A stretch of 35,015 bases of DNA, taken from contig JAHAWU010000024.1 in the NCBI GenBank assembly GCA_018383815.1, positions 1 to 35,015 on the forward strand. The letters are read 5' to 3'. This document shows positions 33,228 through 35,015 of this stretch, piece by piece; position 1 is the first letter of the stretch, and the number at the start of each line of letters is the position of its first letter. A program made the position numbers and the translations under genes. The notes below the pieces were generated by a model. The model worked only from the letters and a program-made list of their open reading frames with translations. It did not search any database and had not been told where the DNA came from. Source of the stretch: Candidatus Jordarchaeia archaeon. Lineage in GTDB: Archaea > Asgardarchaeota > Jordiarchaeia > Jordiarchaeales > Jordiarchaeaceae.

Positions 33228-34448
33228 TTAGGAGTTCTCTCTGCCAGAAGTGCTTGAAACTTCAACAGGTATAGCTTGCTTCTCCTTTCCCACTTTTTGC
33301 TCAAATTCCCTATAGACTTCCCTCTGAATCAGAAACCTCATTATTTCCGATGTACCGCCGCCAATCATACCAATCCTAACATCTCTCAAATAGCGCTCAA
33401 CAGGGTATTCGGTTGTGTATCCGATGCCGCCCAGTACTTGTAGTGCCTGATTACAAATTTCAAAGGCGTGGTCTACTGCAAACACCTTAGCCATAGCTGA
33501 TTCCTTGCTGGCACTTTCACCACGATTTACCATTCGTGCTGCACGCAGAGTTAAAAGCTCCGCCGCATCTAGCAGGGTAGCCATATCAGCAATCTTAAAG
33601 CTTATCCCCTCAAACCAATTAATTGGCCTATTGAACTGCACACGCTCAGTGGAATATTTCACAGCTATCTCAAATGCTGCCCGGGCAATTCCAATCATCT
33701 CTGCTGCAATAGAAATCCTCTCAGTGTCCAACTCGTCCATAAGGATATTGAAACCCATACCTTCCTTACCAAGAAGATTTTCTGCGGGGATACGGCAATT
33801 CTCAAACTTCAAATGTGCAATGCGCATACCGTGCATACCCAGAAGGTTGTAAACCTTCTCAACCTTAAATCCTTCTGTGTCTGTTGGAAAAATAAAAGCA
33901 CTAGCGCCCCGCTTCGCTGGCACTTCTGGATTCGAAATAGCAAATAGAGTAATGATGTTCGCATCCGCCCCATTCGTTATAAATCTCTTCTCACCATTGA
34001 TGACATACTCATCTCCTTCTCTTATTGCGCGAGTTTTCATGCCAGCAGTATCAGACCCCACATCTGGCTCTGTAATGCCTATGGCCCCAATCATTTCTCC
34101 CCTTATTATAGGTGTCAGGTACTTTCTTTTTTGTTCATCGGTACCGAATCGAGATATGGGAATCGCACATAGTGTAGATGAAGCAGTACGCGACATATCG
34201 GTAGGAGCACTAACTGCGGCAATCTCCTCGGCGACAATCATCTCGTACACCAAGCCCTTGTTGGTTCCACCGTACTCAATTGGATGTAGCTGTCTCATGT
34301 ATCCCGCTTCAGCAATTTTCTTCAAAAGCGGACCGGGATACATTCCTTTTTCAACATCGTCGGCGTAGGGAGCTATCTCTCTTCTCGCGAATTCCCGGAC
34401 TTCCTCTCTGAAACGTAATTCCTCTTTGGTGAAGAAAATTTTTGTCAT
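33228..34448 (-). CDS. acyl-CoA dehydrogenase
   Basis: A 406-residue FAD-dependent acyl-CoA dehydrogenase, which introduces a 2,3 double bond into an acyl-CoA. The family signatures are IGAIGITEPDVGSDTAGMKT, YVINGEKRFITNGADANII, and GGIGYTTEYPVERYLRD with the catalytic-base Glu (E347) at the position used by medium- and short-chain enzymes. Chain length and substrate cannot be read. No electron-transfer flavoprotein genes are adjacent. ATG 34448 follows a GAGGGTTGAG run. A TATATATAG element near 34500-34509 on the minus strand is a likely TATA box. Confidence 0.92.
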   Translation of the reverse strand: MTKIFFTKEELRFREEVREFARREIAPYADDVEKGMYPGPLLKKIAEAGYMRQLHPIEYGGTNKGLVYEMIVAEEIAAVSAPTDMSRTASSTLCAIPISRFGTDEQKRKYLTPIIRGEMIGAIGITEPDVGSDTAGMKTRAIREGDEYVINGEKRFITNGADANIITLFAISNPEVPAKRGASAFIFPTDTEGFKVEKVYNLLGMHGMRIAHLKFENCRIPAENLLGKEGMGFNILMDELDTERISIAAEMIGIARAAFEIAVKYSTERVQFNRPINWFEGISFKIADMATLLDAAELLTLRAARMVNRGESASKESAMAKVFAVDHAFEICNQALQVLGGIGYTTEYPVERYLRDVRIGMIGGGTSEIMRFLIQREVYREFEQKVGKEKQAIPVEVSSTSGRENS

Positions 34449-34637
34449 ACCAACTCAACCCTCAACCTAGCCTTATTTCAGAGGGGTTTAACACTACTTC
34501 TATATATATGTGCAAATTAAATTAACCATATCTATTTTCCATATTTAAGCATTTATCATACTTTAAAAAGGAAGAAACTAGGGAGAGGGGAATTAAAACA
34601 CAAATAGGGGGAAGAGGATACCCAGCAGAATGGGCTT

Positions 34638-34877
34638 TTAGAGGGGAAGATTTGCGTCTAATCCATGTTGCAGCGCCTGTTGTATTATTTCAACCGATTT
34701 ATTCATATCCATTGGAATCATGCTAAGAATATCAATTTTCATCATAGCACACAGATACGAAGTAATTTTAGCAATATCGTTACATTCGGGTATAGTATAG
34801 ATTTTGCGGTCAGGGCGTAAAAAGTTTTTAGTGCAGGTTTGAACCGAAAGATTGGAGTAGTCCTTCGCTACAAGTAA
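34638..34877 (-). pseudogene. start-less remnant of a small protein gene
   Basis: A minus-strand frame of 79 codons has protein-like composition, including RPDRKIYTIPECNDIAKITS, YLCAMMKIDILSMIPMDMNK and SVEIIQQALQHGLDANLPL. It is bounded upstream by TAG (34878-34880) and has no ATG, GTG or TTG before an internal ATG pair at about 34742-34745. It therefore looks like the 3' part of a gene of about 100 codons that lost its start. An internal start at the ATG pair would give only 35 residues. The family is not identified with certainty; it recalls the DUF3303-like group of small helical-strand proteins. Confidence 0.4.
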
Positions 34878-34880
34878 CTA

Positions 34881-35015
34881 ATGGGAAAAAAAATGAATGA
34901 AGAACTACTCCAGTTGTTTATTCTCGCTCTACCCATTTATGCTTTACTAACCGCCCTCATAATAACCCGACCTCTGGGAACAAGCCTAAACCTACCCCAT
35001 ACCCGCTGGGGAAAA
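34881..35015 (+). CDS. partial membrane protein, N-terminal 45 residues
   Basis: A plus-strand frame begins at ATG 34881 (or ATG 34893, MNEELLQLFILALPIYALLT) and runs off the window edge. The visible part contains one hydrophobic segment (LQLFILALPIYALLTALII), followed by a polar loop with TRPLGTSLNLPHTRWG, so this should be the first transmembrane helix of a membrane protein. No close Shine-Dalgarno is seen, and the family cannot be named. Confidence 0.5.
   Translation, partial: MGKKMNEELLQLFILALPIYALLTALIITRPLGTSLNLPHTRWGK

Overview
The window is archaeal chromosomal DNA. Ribosomal protein L15e sits directly upstream of an archaeal exosome-cluster RNA-binding protein and the RNase P proteins Rpp30 and Pop5. 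There are also a TIGR00300-type ornithine cyclodeaminase, two ADP-forming acyl-CoA synthetase alpha-type proteins, A/T-rich TATA-like elements upstream of genes, and Shine-Dalgarno sites of GGAGG/GGTGAT type. A protein made of two gelsolin-like repeats (25308-25913) is a eukaryotic-signature type of gene known mainly from Asgard archaea, so an Asgard-related lineage is my best guess; this is inference, not proof. TTG and GTG starts are common, and in several genes the Shine-Dalgarno position moves the start inward from the longest reading frame.

Layout, left to right. 1-3.8 kb (minus strand): a partial gene at the edge, a MIP18/PaaD-type Fe-S assembly protein, then larE-larB-larC, which makes the nickel-pincer cofactor (no larA here). 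3.8-5.9 kb: an EamA-type transporter and a lone nucleotidyltransferase-fold protein. 6.2-8.8 kb (plus): a CoA-ligase alpha-type protein with its phospho-histidine, and a short 3-phosphoglycerate dehydrogenase. 8.9-11 kb: the L15e / COG1325 / Rpp30 / Pop5 operon, followed by a candidate C/D box sRNA with a well-formed kink-turn. 11-13 kb: a coiled-coil winged-helix protein, a JAMM protease and a thioredoxin. 13.2-15.7 kb: a radical SAM enzyme translationally coupled to a CoA-binding protein that has lost the catalytic histidine. 15.7-19.9 kb: a TPR-like protein and a 1025-residue membrane-anchored HerA/TraG-like protein whose nucleotide-binding motifs are all eroded. 20.3-23.5 kb: ornithine cyclodeaminase, a small unknown protein, and a 'PVVEE'-repeat winged-helix protein with similar N- and C-terminal domains. 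24-26 kb: an M24 'pita-bread' protein with altered metal site and the gelsolin-like protein. 26.4-31.8 kb: a complete glycerol catabolic operon glpK-glpA-glpB-glpC. 31.8-34.4 kb (minus): an AhpD-like protein, a DUF6125-like protein and an acyl-CoA dehydrogenase. The right edge holds a start-less gene remnant and the beginning of a membrane protein.

Together the genes suggest an anaerobic heterotroph that uses glycerol (GlpK plus GlpABC), acyl-CoA intermediates (acyl-CoA dehydrogenase, ADP-forming CoA ligase) and amino acids (serine synthesis, ornithine deamination). The most unusual items are the catalytically dead HerA-like membrane protein, the radical SAM / His-less CoA-protein pair, the candidate C/D RNA, and the perfect palindrome just upstream of glpK. 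No tRNA, rRNA, CRISPR array, insertion sequence or prophage was seen.
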